From Oscillospiraceae bacterium (GTDB lineage Bacteria; Bacillota; Clostridia; Oscillospirales; Oscillospiraceae): a DNA stretch of 57,610 bases. The notes under the pieces are model-generated. The model made no database searches and was not told where the DNA came from. It saw only the letters and a list, made by a program, of their open reading frames with translations. The stretch is from positions 1 to 57,610 of the forward strand of contig JAKSQD010000008.1 of assembly GCA_024404315.1 (NCBI GenBank), written 5' to 3'. Of the stretch, positions 1-7,715 are shown piece after piece. Within the stretch, counting starts at the first letter, position 1; every line of letters begins with the position of its first letter. Both the position numbers and the translations under genes were made by a program.

Positions 1-177
1 AGTGAATTCGAAAGCGTCAGGCTCCTGCTCACTCTCTTCAGAAGAGGTATCAGAAAGAGAAACATCAGAATGGTCTGATTCGCCAGAAGAGCCTGGAGCG
101 AGAGCAGCGTTTTTGCAGCCCGTCAAAAAGGACAAACATAGCGTTAAACTCAGAAGAAGAGAAAGTAATGGTTTCAT
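1..177 (-). CDS. Lipoprotein, N-terminal 59 residues only
   Basis: Partial gene running off the left edge; only the first 59 codons are visible. The ATG at 177-175 has GGAGG at 191-187, nine bases upstream. The product begins with a short basic end, a leucine-rich hydrophobic core and the lipobox LTGC with the modified Cys at residue 21, so it should be a membrane-anchored lipoprotein on the outer face. After the Cys comes a Ser/Glu/Asp-rich linker of about 35 residues, typical of surface lipoproteins before the folded domain. The folded domain is outside the window, so function cannot be assigned. Confidence 0.75.
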   Translation of the reverse strand, partial: MKPLLSLLLSLTLCLSFLTGCKNAALAPGSSGESDHSDVSLSDTSSEESEQEPDAFEFT

Positions 178-220
178 AAGACAATTCCTCCATTCAAAAG
201 GAGTGATTTGGTACAAATAC

Positions 221-248
221 AGAATAGCACTTTTTATCTAAAATGCAA
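221..248 (-). promoter_or_regulatory. Promoter for the lipoprotein gene
   Basis: On the minus strand TTGCAT (248-243), a 16-base spacer and TATTCT (226-221) form a sigma-A-like promoter about 40 bases upstream of the lipoprotein start. Together with the promoter at 363-391, this accounts for the 324-base gene-free stretch at 178-501; nothing else was seen there. Confidence 0.5.
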
Positions 249-362
249 TTGCAGATCAAAGACAAAAAAGTAAAATTTTGGTTACAGGGCAGGTGCTCAT
301 TGCTCTGATATGGATTCAGACAAACAAAAAGGAAAAATACTTCCAAGCCAATCTTTTCGCTC

Positions 363-391
363 TTGCGAAAAAATGGAACAAATGATACAAT
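363..391 (+). promoter_or_regulatory. Promoter for the symporter gene
   Basis: TTGCGA (363-368), a 17-base spacer and TACAAT (386-391) with a TGA extended -10 element at 383-385. It would give a leader of about 100 bases before the symporter start at 502. Confidence 0.55.
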
Positions 392-501
392 ACGTTTGAA
401 CAACAGCAAAATGGGAAACTATTTTCTCCTGTTTCCGTTTTTCACGCTTCCGCCGCCGGAGCTGTTCGCTGTTATTTTTTTAAGAAAGAGGTAAGAAACC
501 A

Positions 502-1716
502 ATGAAACAAAACAAACAACCTTCCCTTGCGATTCAGATTTTTATTGCTCTGGTATTGGCTATCTTTGCGGGGCTACTGCTTGGCTTTGCCGGACTCAGC
601 GGTTTTGCGGCAAGCTATATCAAGCCCTTTGGCACAATTTTTCTGAATCTGGTCAAGTTTATTGTTGTCCCGATTGTTCTTTTTTCTATCATGAGTGGCA
701 TCATCTCTATGAAGGACATCCGCAAGGTGGGGTCCATCGGTCTGAAAACCATCGTCTACTATCTTTGCACCACCGCTTTTGCTATCACCTTCGGACTGAT
801 TGGCGGCAGCTTGTTTCATGGGCTGTTCCCTGTGGTTGCCACCACCGATCTGACCTATGAAGCGGCTGAAGCTACACCCTTTATGAGCACGCTGGTGAAT
901 ATCTTTCCCTCCAATTTTATTGCTCCTATGGCGGAAGCCAACATGCTTCAGGTCATTGTTATGGCTCTTCTGCTTGGCTTCTCTATCATTTTGGTGGGAG
1001 GGGAGGACGCTGAACGTGTCACAGCAGGAGTCAACAGCTTAAACAATGTGTTCATGAAGGCTATGGAGCTGATTTTGAAACTTTCTCCCATCGGTGTTTT
1101 TTGCCTACTGGCTCCCGTTATTGCAGAAAACGGCGCTGCTATCATCGGCTCTTTGGCAATGGTTCTGCTCTGCGCTTACCTCTGCTACTTTATCCATGCT
1201 GTGGTGGTATATTCTCTGGCCGTCAAGACACTGGGTGGTATCAGTCCCGTGACTTTCTTCAAGGGAATGCTCCCTGCCATCATGTTTGCTTTTTCCAGTG
1301 CTTCCTCTGTGGGCACTCTGCCCATCAACCTGGAGTGTACCGAGAAGCTGGGCGCTTCCAAGGAGGTGGCATCCTTTGTCCTTCCTCTGGGTGCGACCAT
1401 TAACATGGATGGTACTGCCATTTATCAGGGCGTTTGTGCCATTTTCATTGCCGCCTGCTATGGCATCAGTCTCACCTTCCCCCAGATGCTGACCATTGTC
1501 CTCACGGCAACCCTAGCCTCGATTGGAACCGCTGGCGTTCCCGGCGCTGGTATGGTTATGCTGGCAATGGTGCTGACCTCCGTTGGCCTGCCTGTGGACG
1601 GTATTGCGTTGGTAGCTGGCGTGGATCGTATCTTTGATATGGGTCGTACCGTGGTCAATATCACCGGTGATGCTTCCTGCACGGTGATTGTTTCCAACAT
1701 GGAAGCAAAAAAATAA
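502..1716 (+). CDS. Dicarboxylate/amino acid:cation symporter (DAACS, GltP-like)
   Basis: Sodium- or proton-coupled secondary transporter of the inner membrane, 404 residues, the normal bacterial length. The re-entrant hairpin 1 motif SSASSVGTLP is at 265-274, the unwound TM7 motif NMDGTA at 301-306, hairpin 2 around 342-350, and the TM8 signature DMGRTVVNITGD at 379-390. Residues D379, R382, T383, N386 and D390 align with the substrate-binding residues of archaeal GltPh. The arginine is the one that binds the side-chain carboxylate, so glutamate or aspartate is the likely substrate rather than a neutral amino acid. It is a single-gene unit with its own promoter at 363-391 and a strong terminator at 1751-1797. 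Its last Lys codon and stop codon lie inside a repeat also found at 28995. Confidence 0.9.
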   Translation: MKQNKQPSLAIQIFIALVLAIFAGLLLGFAGLSGFAASYIKPFGTIFLNLVKFIVVPIVLFSIMSGIISMKDIRKVGSIGLKTIVYYLCTTAFAITFGLIGGSLFHGLFPVVATTDLTYEAAEATPFMSTLVNIFPSNFIAPMAEANMLQVIVMALLLGFSIILVGGEDAERVTAGVNSLNNVFMKAMELILKLSPIGVFCLLAPVIAENGAAIIGSLAMVLLCAYLCYFIHAVVVYSLAVKTLGGISPVTFFKGMLPAIMFAFSSASSVGTLPINLECTEKLGASKEVASFVLPLGATINMDGTAIYQGVCAIFIAACYGISLTFPQMLTIVLTATLASIGTAGVPGAGMVMLAMVLTSVGLPVDGIALVAGVDRIFDMGRTVVNITGDASCTVIVSNMEAKK

Positions 1717-1750
1717 GAGCCTATCGGTCAATTGTAAGCAGATAGGCTCT
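1711..1750. repeat. Relic of a short repeat with inverted ends
   Basis: The sequence AAATAAGAGCCTATCGGTC begins in the last codons of the symporter gene and contains its stop codon. It is shared with 28995-29016, and a related form ends the 99-base element at 10636-10734. Here the repeat ends face each other as AGAGCCTATC and GATAGGCTCT (1741-1750) around a 15-base loop, as though the interior of a longer element had been lost. Confidence 0.6.
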
Positions 1751-1797
1751 AAGGCTCTGGAAAACGCTTGCCTTCCAGAGCCTTTTCTTTTTTTGTA
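1751..1797 (+). terminator. Rho-independent terminator after the symporter
   Basis: A perfect 12-base-pair stem, AAGGCTCTGGAA (1751-1762) with TTCCAGAGCCTT (1773-1784), around a 10-base loop and followed by a T-rich tail to about 1797. It separates the symporter from the convergent hydrolase gene. Confidence 0.85.
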
Positions 1798-1811
1798 GAA
1801 TCCAGCGGGTT

Positions 1812-2942
1812 TTATCGGTTGGAAAGTGTATTTTTCAGGAGGAAGGGCTGGAAATTTTTCTTTGTTTCGTCCCAGAACACTTCCTTGCTGGCCTCAGCCA
1901 ATTTAATGATCGAGTCCCGAACGCTGCGCCGAGCCTCACCACTGAGCGTGGCTGCCGCTTTGAGAATGGCGTTGTAGGAGATTAGCTTATTGTCATTCAG
2001 TTCTTCCAAAGTAGAAGCGCCGGAAGCGTCAATAACATCAAATAAAGTAGAAATAAAAGCCTGTTTTTCCTCGTCATTCAGCAGCTCCAGCCACTTGGCC
2101 ACCAATTCTCCAAGGCGGAGGCTGATGGCGCTCTGCTGTTCCGCTAGGAGGAAATGATCCCGTTCCACCATCCAGGTATAGGGAAGATGCTGGTGAATAC
2201 CGTCCTCAGCAGTACTGCGGACAATCACCTTTTCTTCCTTGTTGGTACATAGAATGGAAACCAGCGAGGATTCTGGAATGATTAGCTTTACCTTTGGCAG
2301 AATGGATTGATACTCTGCTTTGTCAATTACATATCGGTTGAAGCCTGGCCCATCATTGGAATACACCTCCAAAACACGCTTGGAGTGAATTTTACAGAAA
2401 GCGGCGGCATAAATGGCTAAGTTACCGCCTTTGGAATGTCCACCAATTCGAACGTTACCACGCTTTGAGCGGAGGGCAGCTTGCAGATAGCGGACGGCCT
2501 CTGCTTGTGCCGGGGTTTCTTCCAAATAACTGAAATCGAAATCCTCACGCCAGCCCACGAGGGAGCTGTCTGTGCCACGGAAAGCGATGTAGCGAGTGCT
2601 GTCTTCCAAATGGAAGGTGACAGCGCAGAACTGCATGCGTTTTTCTTTGTCCACCAAATCGGAAAAGTTTGTGACTCGGATGTTTCCAAAGCGACGGGAA
2701 TAGGCGCAAGGCTCCAGCAAATGGAGGGGGTCATTGGTGAAATAGATGCGGGGATGTTCTACCGTCTGGGCGGATTCCCAAACCTCACGGAGGGTTAGAT
2801 TTATCTGTTGGAGATTCACTGCCAACTCGTCGAAATGAAAATAAGCCAGCTCCGATAAAATCAGGTTGTCAATCTCATTAAAGGGGCGCTCCTTCATGGT
2901 GAGATCTCCACGCCATTCCAGATAGTCCAGATAGGTTGCCAT
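1812..2942 (-). CDS. Mbeg1-like (DUF2974) alpha/beta-hydrolase
   Basis: A 376-residue protein of the Mbeg1-like/DUF2974 family, which has a lipase-like alpha/beta-hydrolase fold. The nucleophile elbow GGHSKGG is at 167-173, with the likely catalytic Ser170. The strand motif FRGTDSS (121-127) resembles the oxyanion region of class 3 lipases. There is no signal peptide, so it should be cytosolic. The ATG at 2942 has AGGAG nine bases upstream. The natural substrate of this family is unknown; esterase or lipase activity is inferred from the fold. It is a single gene, convergent with the symporter, and a TGATATACT-like -10 element lies upstream on the minus strand at 3029-3034. Confidence 0.8.
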   Translation of the reverse strand: MATYLDYLEWRGDLTMKERPFNEIDNLILSELAYFHFDELAVNLQQINLTLREVWESAQTVEHPRIYFTNDPLHLLEPCAYSRRFGNIRVTNFSDLVDKEKRMQFCAVTFHLEDSTRYIAFRGTDSSLVGWREDFDFSYLEETPAQAEAVRYLQAALRSKRGNVRIGGHSKGGNLAIYAAAFCKIHSKRVLEVYSNDGPGFNRYVIDKAEYQSILPKVKLIIPESSLVSILCTNKEEKVIVRSTAEDGIHQHLPYTWMVERDHFLLAEQQSAISLRLGELVAKWLELLNDEEKQAFISTLFDVIDASGASTLEELNDNKLISYNAILKAAATLSGEARRSVRDSIIKLAEASKEVFWDETKKNFQPFLLKNTLSNR

Positions 2943-3060
2943 AGTGTGCTCCTTTCTTGAAGTCTATGTTTTGATAAGAAGATACCCCCACAAAACACAG
3001 GCTTTATTTCACCGTCTCTTGTAGGGGTAGTATATCATTCATCTTATGGAAGTTTCCGGG

Positions 3061-4527
3061 TTAATGAAACTGAACCCAGAAGGCAGGGCGACCTTCAATA
3101 GACGTACTGTCCACCGGATAGCCTGCTTCCATCACCGTTCCGTCACAGCTGACAAACATAGCGGTGTTTGGCTGCTCGCCGCTGTCACGCAACCACCAAT
3201 TGGCTTTTTTTTCGCCCATGACCGGGAGATAATGCTCGTATTCCTCTTTACTCAACAAAAAGGCTTGGTCGGTCACACCCGGTTGAATTTCTGTGTTTGC
3301 AATCACAGCTTGTTCAACGGTGGTGAACTGTTCATCCAGATAAATGGTGTTCATCGCTGTGCGAAGGTCGCAGTTTTCCCAAGTGACTGCTTCTCTGCTG
3401 TTATGATAAGTGGTTCCTGCTCCTTTGCCAAAGAGTTTGGCAGAAAGAAGGAGATACTTCCCGTCTTGAACATCCAGCAGAATGCAATCACATCGACCAA
3501 ACTTGACGTGCTCGCCAATCGGCGTGTTTTCTAACAACATTTGATCTGCTTCCAGCATACAGGTGTCAGCATCCTCAAAACCATTGGCATTGGCAAATTG
3601 TTTTTGCGCTTTTTTGTAGTTTCCGGCCTGCATACTCTGCACACCTGCGTAGTAACTGCATTCCTCCATCAATTGAACACTGTCCTGATAGTCCCCACAG
3701 GATTGGAAAACACTTGCGGCATCGCTGTATTGTCCGGCCTTCATGTGGTTTTTGGCGTTGTCATAGCGAGCTTCGGCCAACAATGTATCCGTGTTTCCGT
3801 AATCCTTTAAATTCTCCAGGAAGTTAGCGGCCAGGGAATCCATGCCCATTGCGTAAGTGACCTTTGCTGCGTTCAGCTTGAAAGAATCTGTCTTGCTGTA
3901 CTGTACCACGCCGAAAATCAGCGCCACCACCAAAACCAAAACCGTTGCAATCATAGGGGCTTTGATGGATTGGAGCCGAATCAGCTTCTGCTCGCAAAAA
4001 TCAGCCTGAGCATCTGCGTCCCGATAGCCTGGAATCCGTTCAAAAGCACGAGCGGCATAGAACCAGTCATCCGCAGAAAGCGCCTTGTTTTTCAGGGCGA
4101 CCGCTTCAGCGTAGGCGTTTTCAAATCCTTCTTGTAGCATTTGTTCTGCCAGATCAGCAAATTGCTTGGCTAACTCTGGAGCGTCCTGATATTCTCCAGC
4201 GCCTGCGTACATCTGGGCGGCTTTGGTGTAGTACTTTGATTTTTCCTGGAAATGAACTGCACACAATGCACCGTTCAGATATTTCTCTCCTCGTTCATAA
4301 AACTCTTCTGGTGAGGTAGGAGCTTTGAACTTAGCGGCGGCTTTTTTTTCCTTGCTCTCTTTCTTCTGGATAATCATTTTTTCCAGCATGGGAACGGTTA
4401 AATACCGTTTTGCCAACACACGAGCCTTTTCGACATCCTCGGGGCGGCGAGGCTTCAAAGGCTTTGCAGGAAGAGAAATCATAGGGGTTCCTTTTGGAAT
4501 CCCGGTTTGTTTCATTTCTTCGCTCAT
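3061..4527 (-). CDS. Repeat-rich membrane protein with C-terminal DUF6273-like domain
   Basis: A 488-residue protein of unknown role. Residues about 60-190 and 230-330 hold TPR/Sel1-like helical repeats of the form GxYxDAxxxFxxxGxYxDS. One membrane helix (around 205-225) separates two repeat blocks. The C-terminal 145 residues, with a WWLRDSG motif and a terminal FWVQFH, resemble the DUF6273 domain, often found at the C-terminus of clostridial surface or envelope proteins. The start at 4527 was chosen over an in-frame ATG at 4578 because AGGAGG lies at 4543-4538, ten bases upstream. It stands alone. A scaffolding or sensing role is only a guess from the architecture. Confidence 0.65.
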   Translation of the reverse strand: MSEEMKQTGIPKGTPMISLPAKPLKPRRPEDVEKARVLAKRYLTVPMLEKMIIQKKESKEKKAAAKFKAPTSPEEFYERGEKYLNGALCAVHFQEKSKYYTKAAQMYAGAGEYQDAPELAKQFADLAEQMLQEGFENAYAEAVALKNKALSADDWFYAARAFERIPGYRDADAQADFCEQKLIRLQSIKAPMIATVLVLVVALIFGVVQYSKTDSFKLNAAKVTYAMGMDSLAANFLENLKDYGNTDTLLAEARYDNAKNHMKAGQYSDAASVFQSCGDYQDSVQLMEECSYYAGVQSMQAGNYKKAQKQFANANGFEDADTCMLEADQMLLENTPIGEHVKFGRCDCILLDVQDGKYLLLSAKLFGKGAGTTYHNSREAVTWENCDLRTAMNTIYLDEQFTTVEQAVIANTEIQPGVTDQAFLLSKEEYEHYLPVMGEKKANWWLRDSGEQPNTAMFVSCDGTVMEAGYPVDSTSIEGRPAFWVQFH

Positions 4528-4666
4528 ATGGTGGATTCCTCCTGTTTTTGGTTGGGAAGAAGTGTTTTGAATCCCCAATTCTATAGACGATAAGCATTAT
4601 ACCATCTTTCCTGGAAAAAGCAATGAATACTTTGAAAACATTACCAGGAACCATGAACAAAAACAT

Positions 4667-5311
4667 TTACCGCTCGTTGTGTTCTTCCAGTCCAATGGGA
4701 TTCAAAATCTGGATGGAACCATATCCTGTCCTCAAGAGTCCTTCTTTGGAAAAACGGTTGATGATACGACTGACCGTGACTCGGCTAACGCTGACGGCAG
4801 AAGCTACTTCATCTTGTGTGCAGACAATGGTTCCGTCTTTGCTTCTGGGTAGGGAAAGGAGATAGCGGCTGACTCGTTCATCTGCTGGACGAAACGCCAT
4901 TCCGTCCACATGGGTGGACAGCATTCTCACGGTTCTGGCAAGGTATTTGAGCAGCGCCCGAGCCAGTTCTGGATTTTCAGCCAGCTGCCTTTGAGCGTCC
5001 GATTCGGAAATGCACACTACCTGACAATCTGTAATGGCGACAGCAGAGGAAACACGGGGTAATTCATCAAAAAAAGATGCTTCGCCAAACAAATTTCCCG
5101 CTTGATAAACGGTCAGTGCTTTTTCACTTCCGTCCTCGGAGCTGATAAAGGTTTTTACTCGACCGGATTTCAGATAATAAAAAGCGTTTGCGTTGGTATC
5201 TTGCAAGTAAATCAATTGACCTGCCTGATATCGAACAACAGGACGATTTTCTTGCAAGGGACGCCAGATGTCACCGGGAAGCCCCAGCTCTTGAATGCTG
5301 AAATATTCCAT
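4667..5311 (-). CDS. Crp/Fnr-family transcriptional regulator
   Basis: A 214-residue regulator with an N-terminal cyclic-nucleotide-binding-like beta-roll (about 20-125; GRVKTFISSEDGSEKALTVY, then GNLFGEASFFDE), a dimerisation helix (130-160) and a C-terminal winged helix (165-205) with recognition sequence SVSRVTVSRIINRF. There is no N-terminal Cys cluster, so it is not an Fe-S Fnr. The ligand is unknown. ATG at 5311 has AGGAGG upstream. It is divergent from the leu operon. The palindrome at 5410-5425 sits inside its own promoter (5408-5436) and upstream of the leu promoter, so it probably represses itself and activates leu; this is inferred from spacing. Confidence 0.85.
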   Translation of the reverse strand: MEYFSIQELGLPGDIWRPLQENRPVVRYQAGQLIYLQDTNANAFYYLKSGRVKTFISSEDGSEKALTVYQAGNLFGEASFFDELPRVSSAVAITDCQVVCISESDAQRQLAENPELARALLKYLARTVRMLSTHVDGMAFRPADERVSRYLLSLPRSKDGTIVCTQDEVASAVSVSRVTVSRIINRFSKEGLLRTGYGSIQILNPIGLEEHNER

Positions 5312-5407
5312 CCGAACACCTCCTAACCGTGAAAGAACGTCTTTTTTATGTCTGATTGGTGAGAAAGAATAAAAAGGCGAAAGATTCTGTCTTCCTTTCT
5401 TTGTTTA

Positions 5408-5436
5408 ATTGTAACATGGTTTACATTCTTTTGCAA
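5408..5436 (-). promoter_or_regulatory. Promoter of the Crp/Fnr regulator gene
   Basis: On the minus strand TTGCAA (5436-5431), a 17-base spacer and TACAAT (5413-5408). The spacer and -10 are covered by the palindrome at 5410-5425, which would make the gene self-repressing. Confidence 0.6.
5410..5425. promoter_or_regulatory. Crp/Fnr-type operator in the divergent leu region
   Basis: TGTAACATGGTTTACA is an inverted repeat with 5-base arms TGTAA and TTACA and a 6-base spacer, the spacing of Crp-family sites. It is centred 41.5 bases upstream of the start predicted from the extended -10 at 5444-5452, the classical class II activator position. Confidence 0.55.
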
Positions 5437-5443
5437 CAGGAAA

Positions 5444-5452
5444 TGGCATAAT
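5444..5452 (+). promoter_or_regulatory. Extended -10 promoter of the leu operon
   Basis: TGG followed by CATAAT at 5447-5452, with no good -35 at the right distance, as expected for an activator-dependent promoter. The predicted start is near 5459, giving a leader of about 94 bases. No leucine-rich leader peptide or T-box was recognised. Confidence 0.45.
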
Positions 5453-5552
5453 AGCGTTGACTGAAATGGGAGCAGCGTTCCATCTGCGTTTTGGAATCGG
5501 GAAGAGGTTTTTTCTTCTGTTTTGCTCCCTGATAATAAAGGAGGAAACGATT

Positions 5553-6812
5553 ATGGGTATGACAATGACCCAGAAGATTTTTGCCGCCCATGCCGGTCTG
5601 GATTCTGTTGAAGCTGGTCAGCTGGTTGAGGCAAAGCTGGATCTGGTTCACGGCAACGATGTTACCACTCCCGTTGCCATCGGCGTTTTGGAGGCCAATG
5701 ACATTCATGAGGTCTTTGATAAGGATAAGATTGCCATTATTTTGGATCACTACACCCCTTGCAAGGACATCAAGGCTGCACAGTTGTGCAAGACCGCTCG
5801 TGATTTTGCCCGTGCTCACAACATTACGCACTTCTACGATGTGGGCGAAGTCGGCGTGGAGCACGCTTTCATTCCCGAAAAGGGTCTGGTCATTCCTGGT
5901 GATTTGACCATTGGTGCTGATTCTCACACTTGCACCTATGGCGCTCTGGGTGCATTTTCCACCGGTGTTGGCTCCACCGACATGGCCGCCGGTATGGCTA
6001 CCGGTTTGAACTGGTTCAAGGTTCCCCCTGCCATCAAGGTTATCATTACCGGTCAGTTTAAGCCCTTTGTCTCCGGCAAGGACGTGATGCTGCACCTGAT
6101 TGGTAAAATCGGCGTGGACGGCGCTCTGTATAAGTCTCTGGAGTTCACCGGCCCCTCCATCAAGGAGCTGACTATGGATGACCGCTTCACCATCGCAAAC
6201 ATGGCCATTGAAGCTGGCGCAAAGAACGGTATTTTCCCCGTGGATGAGCTGACTCTGGATTACCTCAAGGATCGTACCGACCGTACTCCTGTTATCTATG
6301 AAGCCGACCCCGATGCTGTTTATGAATCTGAGGTTGTGATTGACCTGAGTGAACTGGATTCCACCGTTGCTATGCCTTACCTGCCCGGGAATGCCGCTTT
6401 GGTGAAGGATGTCAAGGGCATCAAGATTGACCAGGTTGTCATTGGTTCCTGCACAAATGGCCGCATCTCTGATATGCACGCTGCTGCCCAAATCCTCAAG
6501 GGTAAGAAGGTCGCAAACGGCATTCGCTGCATCGTTCTGCCCGCAACTCAGGATATCATCCGTCAGATGATTGAAGATGGCTCCTATATGGATCTGCTGA
6601 ACGCTGGCTGCGCCATTTCTACCCCCACCTGCGGTCCCTGCCTGGGTGGTCATATGGGCTGTATGTGCGAGGGTGAGGTTTGCGTCTCCACCACCAACCG
6701 TAACTTTGTTGGCCGTATGGGTCATGTGGATTCCAAGATTATCCTTGCTTCTCCTGCTGTCGCCGCCGCTTCCGCTATCAAGGGTGAGCTGGCTGACCCC
6801 GCTGATCTGTAA
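5553..6812 (+). CDS. leuC: 3-isopropylmalate dehydratase, large subunit
   Basis: Aconitase-superfamily subunit, 419 residues, the length of the archaeal/clostridial LeuC type. With LeuD it isomerises 2-isopropylmalate to 3-isopropylmalate in leucine synthesis. The three cluster ligands are visible: Cys300 in [11 protein letters not shown], and Cys360 and Cys363 in [11 protein letters not shown]; they should bind a 4Fe-4S cluster. The start at 5553 follows GGAGG by a normal distance; an upstream in-frame extension to 5457 has no ribosome site. It is the first gene of leuC-leuD-PAS-leuB. Homoaconitase is a related alternative, but the leuB partner supports the leucine pathway. Confidence 0.92.
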   Translation: MGMTMTQKIFAAHAGLDSVEAGQLVEAKLDLVHGNDVTTPVAIGVLEANDIHEVFDKDKIAIILDHYTPCKDIKAAQLCKTARDFARAHNITHFYDVGEVGVEHAFIPEKGLVIPGDLTIGADSHTCTYGALGAFSTGVGSTDMAAGMATGLNWFKVPPAIKVIITGQFKPFVSGKDVMLHLIGKIGVDGALYKSLEFTGPSIKELTMDDRFTIANMAIEAGAKNGIFPVDELTLDYLKDRTDRTPVIYEADPDAVYESEVVIDLSELDSTVAMPYLPGNAALVKDVKGIKIDQVVIGSCTNGRISDMHAAAQILKGKKVANGIRCIVLPATQDIIRQMIEDGSYMDLLNAGCAISTPTCGPCLGGHMGCMCEGEVCVSTTNRNFVGRMGHVDSKIILASPAVAAASAIKGELADPADL

Positions 6813-6832
6813 TCATAGGAGGAACCATACTT

Positions 6833-7321
6833 ATGTCTAAAATTTATGTTTATGGAGATAACGTTGATACCGATGTTATCATCCCCGCTCGTTATCTGAA
6901 CGCATATGACAATGCTACCCTGGCCGCACATTGCATGGAGGATATCGACCCCAATTATGCTTCCACCGTCCGTGCCGGTGATATCATTGTTGGCGGCGCT
7001 AACTTTGGCTGTGGCTCTTCCCGTGAGCACGCACCTCTGGCCATTAAAGTGAGCGGCGCAAAGTGTGTCATTGCTGCTTCCTTTGCCCGTATTTTCTACC
7101 GCAATTCCATCAACATCGGTCTGCCCATCATGGAGTGCCCCGAGGCCTCCGCTGCTATCAAGGCTGGCGATGAAGTTACCGTGGACTTTTCCACCGGCAA
7201 AATCACCGATGTCACCACCGGTCAGGTTTTCCAGGCTGCTCCCTTCCCTGCGTTCATTGACAACATCATTGAGGCAGGCGGCCTGATTCACTCTCTCAAA
7301 GCAAGAGGCTTGGCAAAGTAA
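6833..7321 (+). CDS. leuD: 3-isopropylmalate dehydratase, small subunit
   Basis: A 162-residue swivelling-domain subunit that completes the LeuCD active site. The N-terminus carries [17 protein letters not shown] and the middle carries [11 protein letters not shown], the substrate-binding loop typical of short LeuD proteins. The ribosome site AGGAGG lies ten bases before the ATG, and the gap to leuC is 20 bases. Its stop codon shares one base with the start of the next gene (TAATG at 7319-7323), so translation of the PAS protein is probably coupled to leuD. Confidence 0.92.
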   Translation: MSKIYVYGDNVDTDVIIPARYLNAYDNATLAAHCMEDIDPNYASTVRAGDIIVGGANFGCGSSREHAPLAIKVSGAKCVIAASFARIFYRNSINIGLPIMECPEASAAIKAGDEVTVDFSTGKITDVTTGQVFQAAPFPAFIDNIIEAGGLIHSLKARGLAK

Positions 7322-7701
7322 TGAATCACTTCCTGAACTCTCTATTCAAAAGCGTTTTGGAACAGGACAGAGCTGCTGTTGTACTCTGTGACTTAAACCA
7401 TACCATTGTTTATATGAATCCAGCCGGGGTGAAAAACTATCAGAATTACGGTGGAGCGGCTCTCATGGGAAAGTGTCTGATGAACTGCCACAATCCCCAC
7501 TCCCGAGAAGCCATCGAGAAGGTCGTGAAGTGGTTTGCTTCAGACAAAAGTCACAACCTTGTGTTTACCCATCACAATCCAAAGCAAAACAAGGATGTTT
7601 ATATGGTTGCCCTTCGGGATGAATCCGGTGAGCTGATTGGTTACTATGAGAAGCATGAGTTCCGCAATGCGGAGACCATGCCTCTTTACGAAATGAATTG
7701 A
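7321..7701 (+). CDS. Single PAS-domain protein inside the leu operon
   Basis: A 126-residue protein made almost entirely of one PAS fold: the early strand-turn-strand VLCDLNHTIVYMNPAG (20-35), a helical middle with the CHNPHS loop, and a final beta hairpin ending in ELIGYYEKHEF. The CHNPHS loop and the GxYEKHE end resemble the PAS domains attached to DUF438 proteins (CHPPKS-type). There is no output domain, so it may be a stand-alone ligand or redox sensor that acts on a partner. It starts on the leuD stop codon and ends 14 bases before leuB, so it belongs to the operon. It is not part of the standard leucine pathway; what it senses is unknown. Confidence 0.75.
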   Translation: MNHFLNSLFKSVLEQDRAAVVLCDLNHTIVYMNPAGVKNYQNYGGAALMGKCLMNCHNPHSREAIEKVVKWFASDKSHNLVFTHHNPKQNKDVYMVALRDESGELIGYYEKHEFRNAETMPLYEMN

Positions 7702-7715
7702 GGAGAAAACACACC

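Noticed and set aside
5457..5552. An in-frame N-terminal extension of leuC as a leader peptide
   Set aside because: No ribosome site, no leucine run and no competing hairpins; the family N-terminus starts at 5553.
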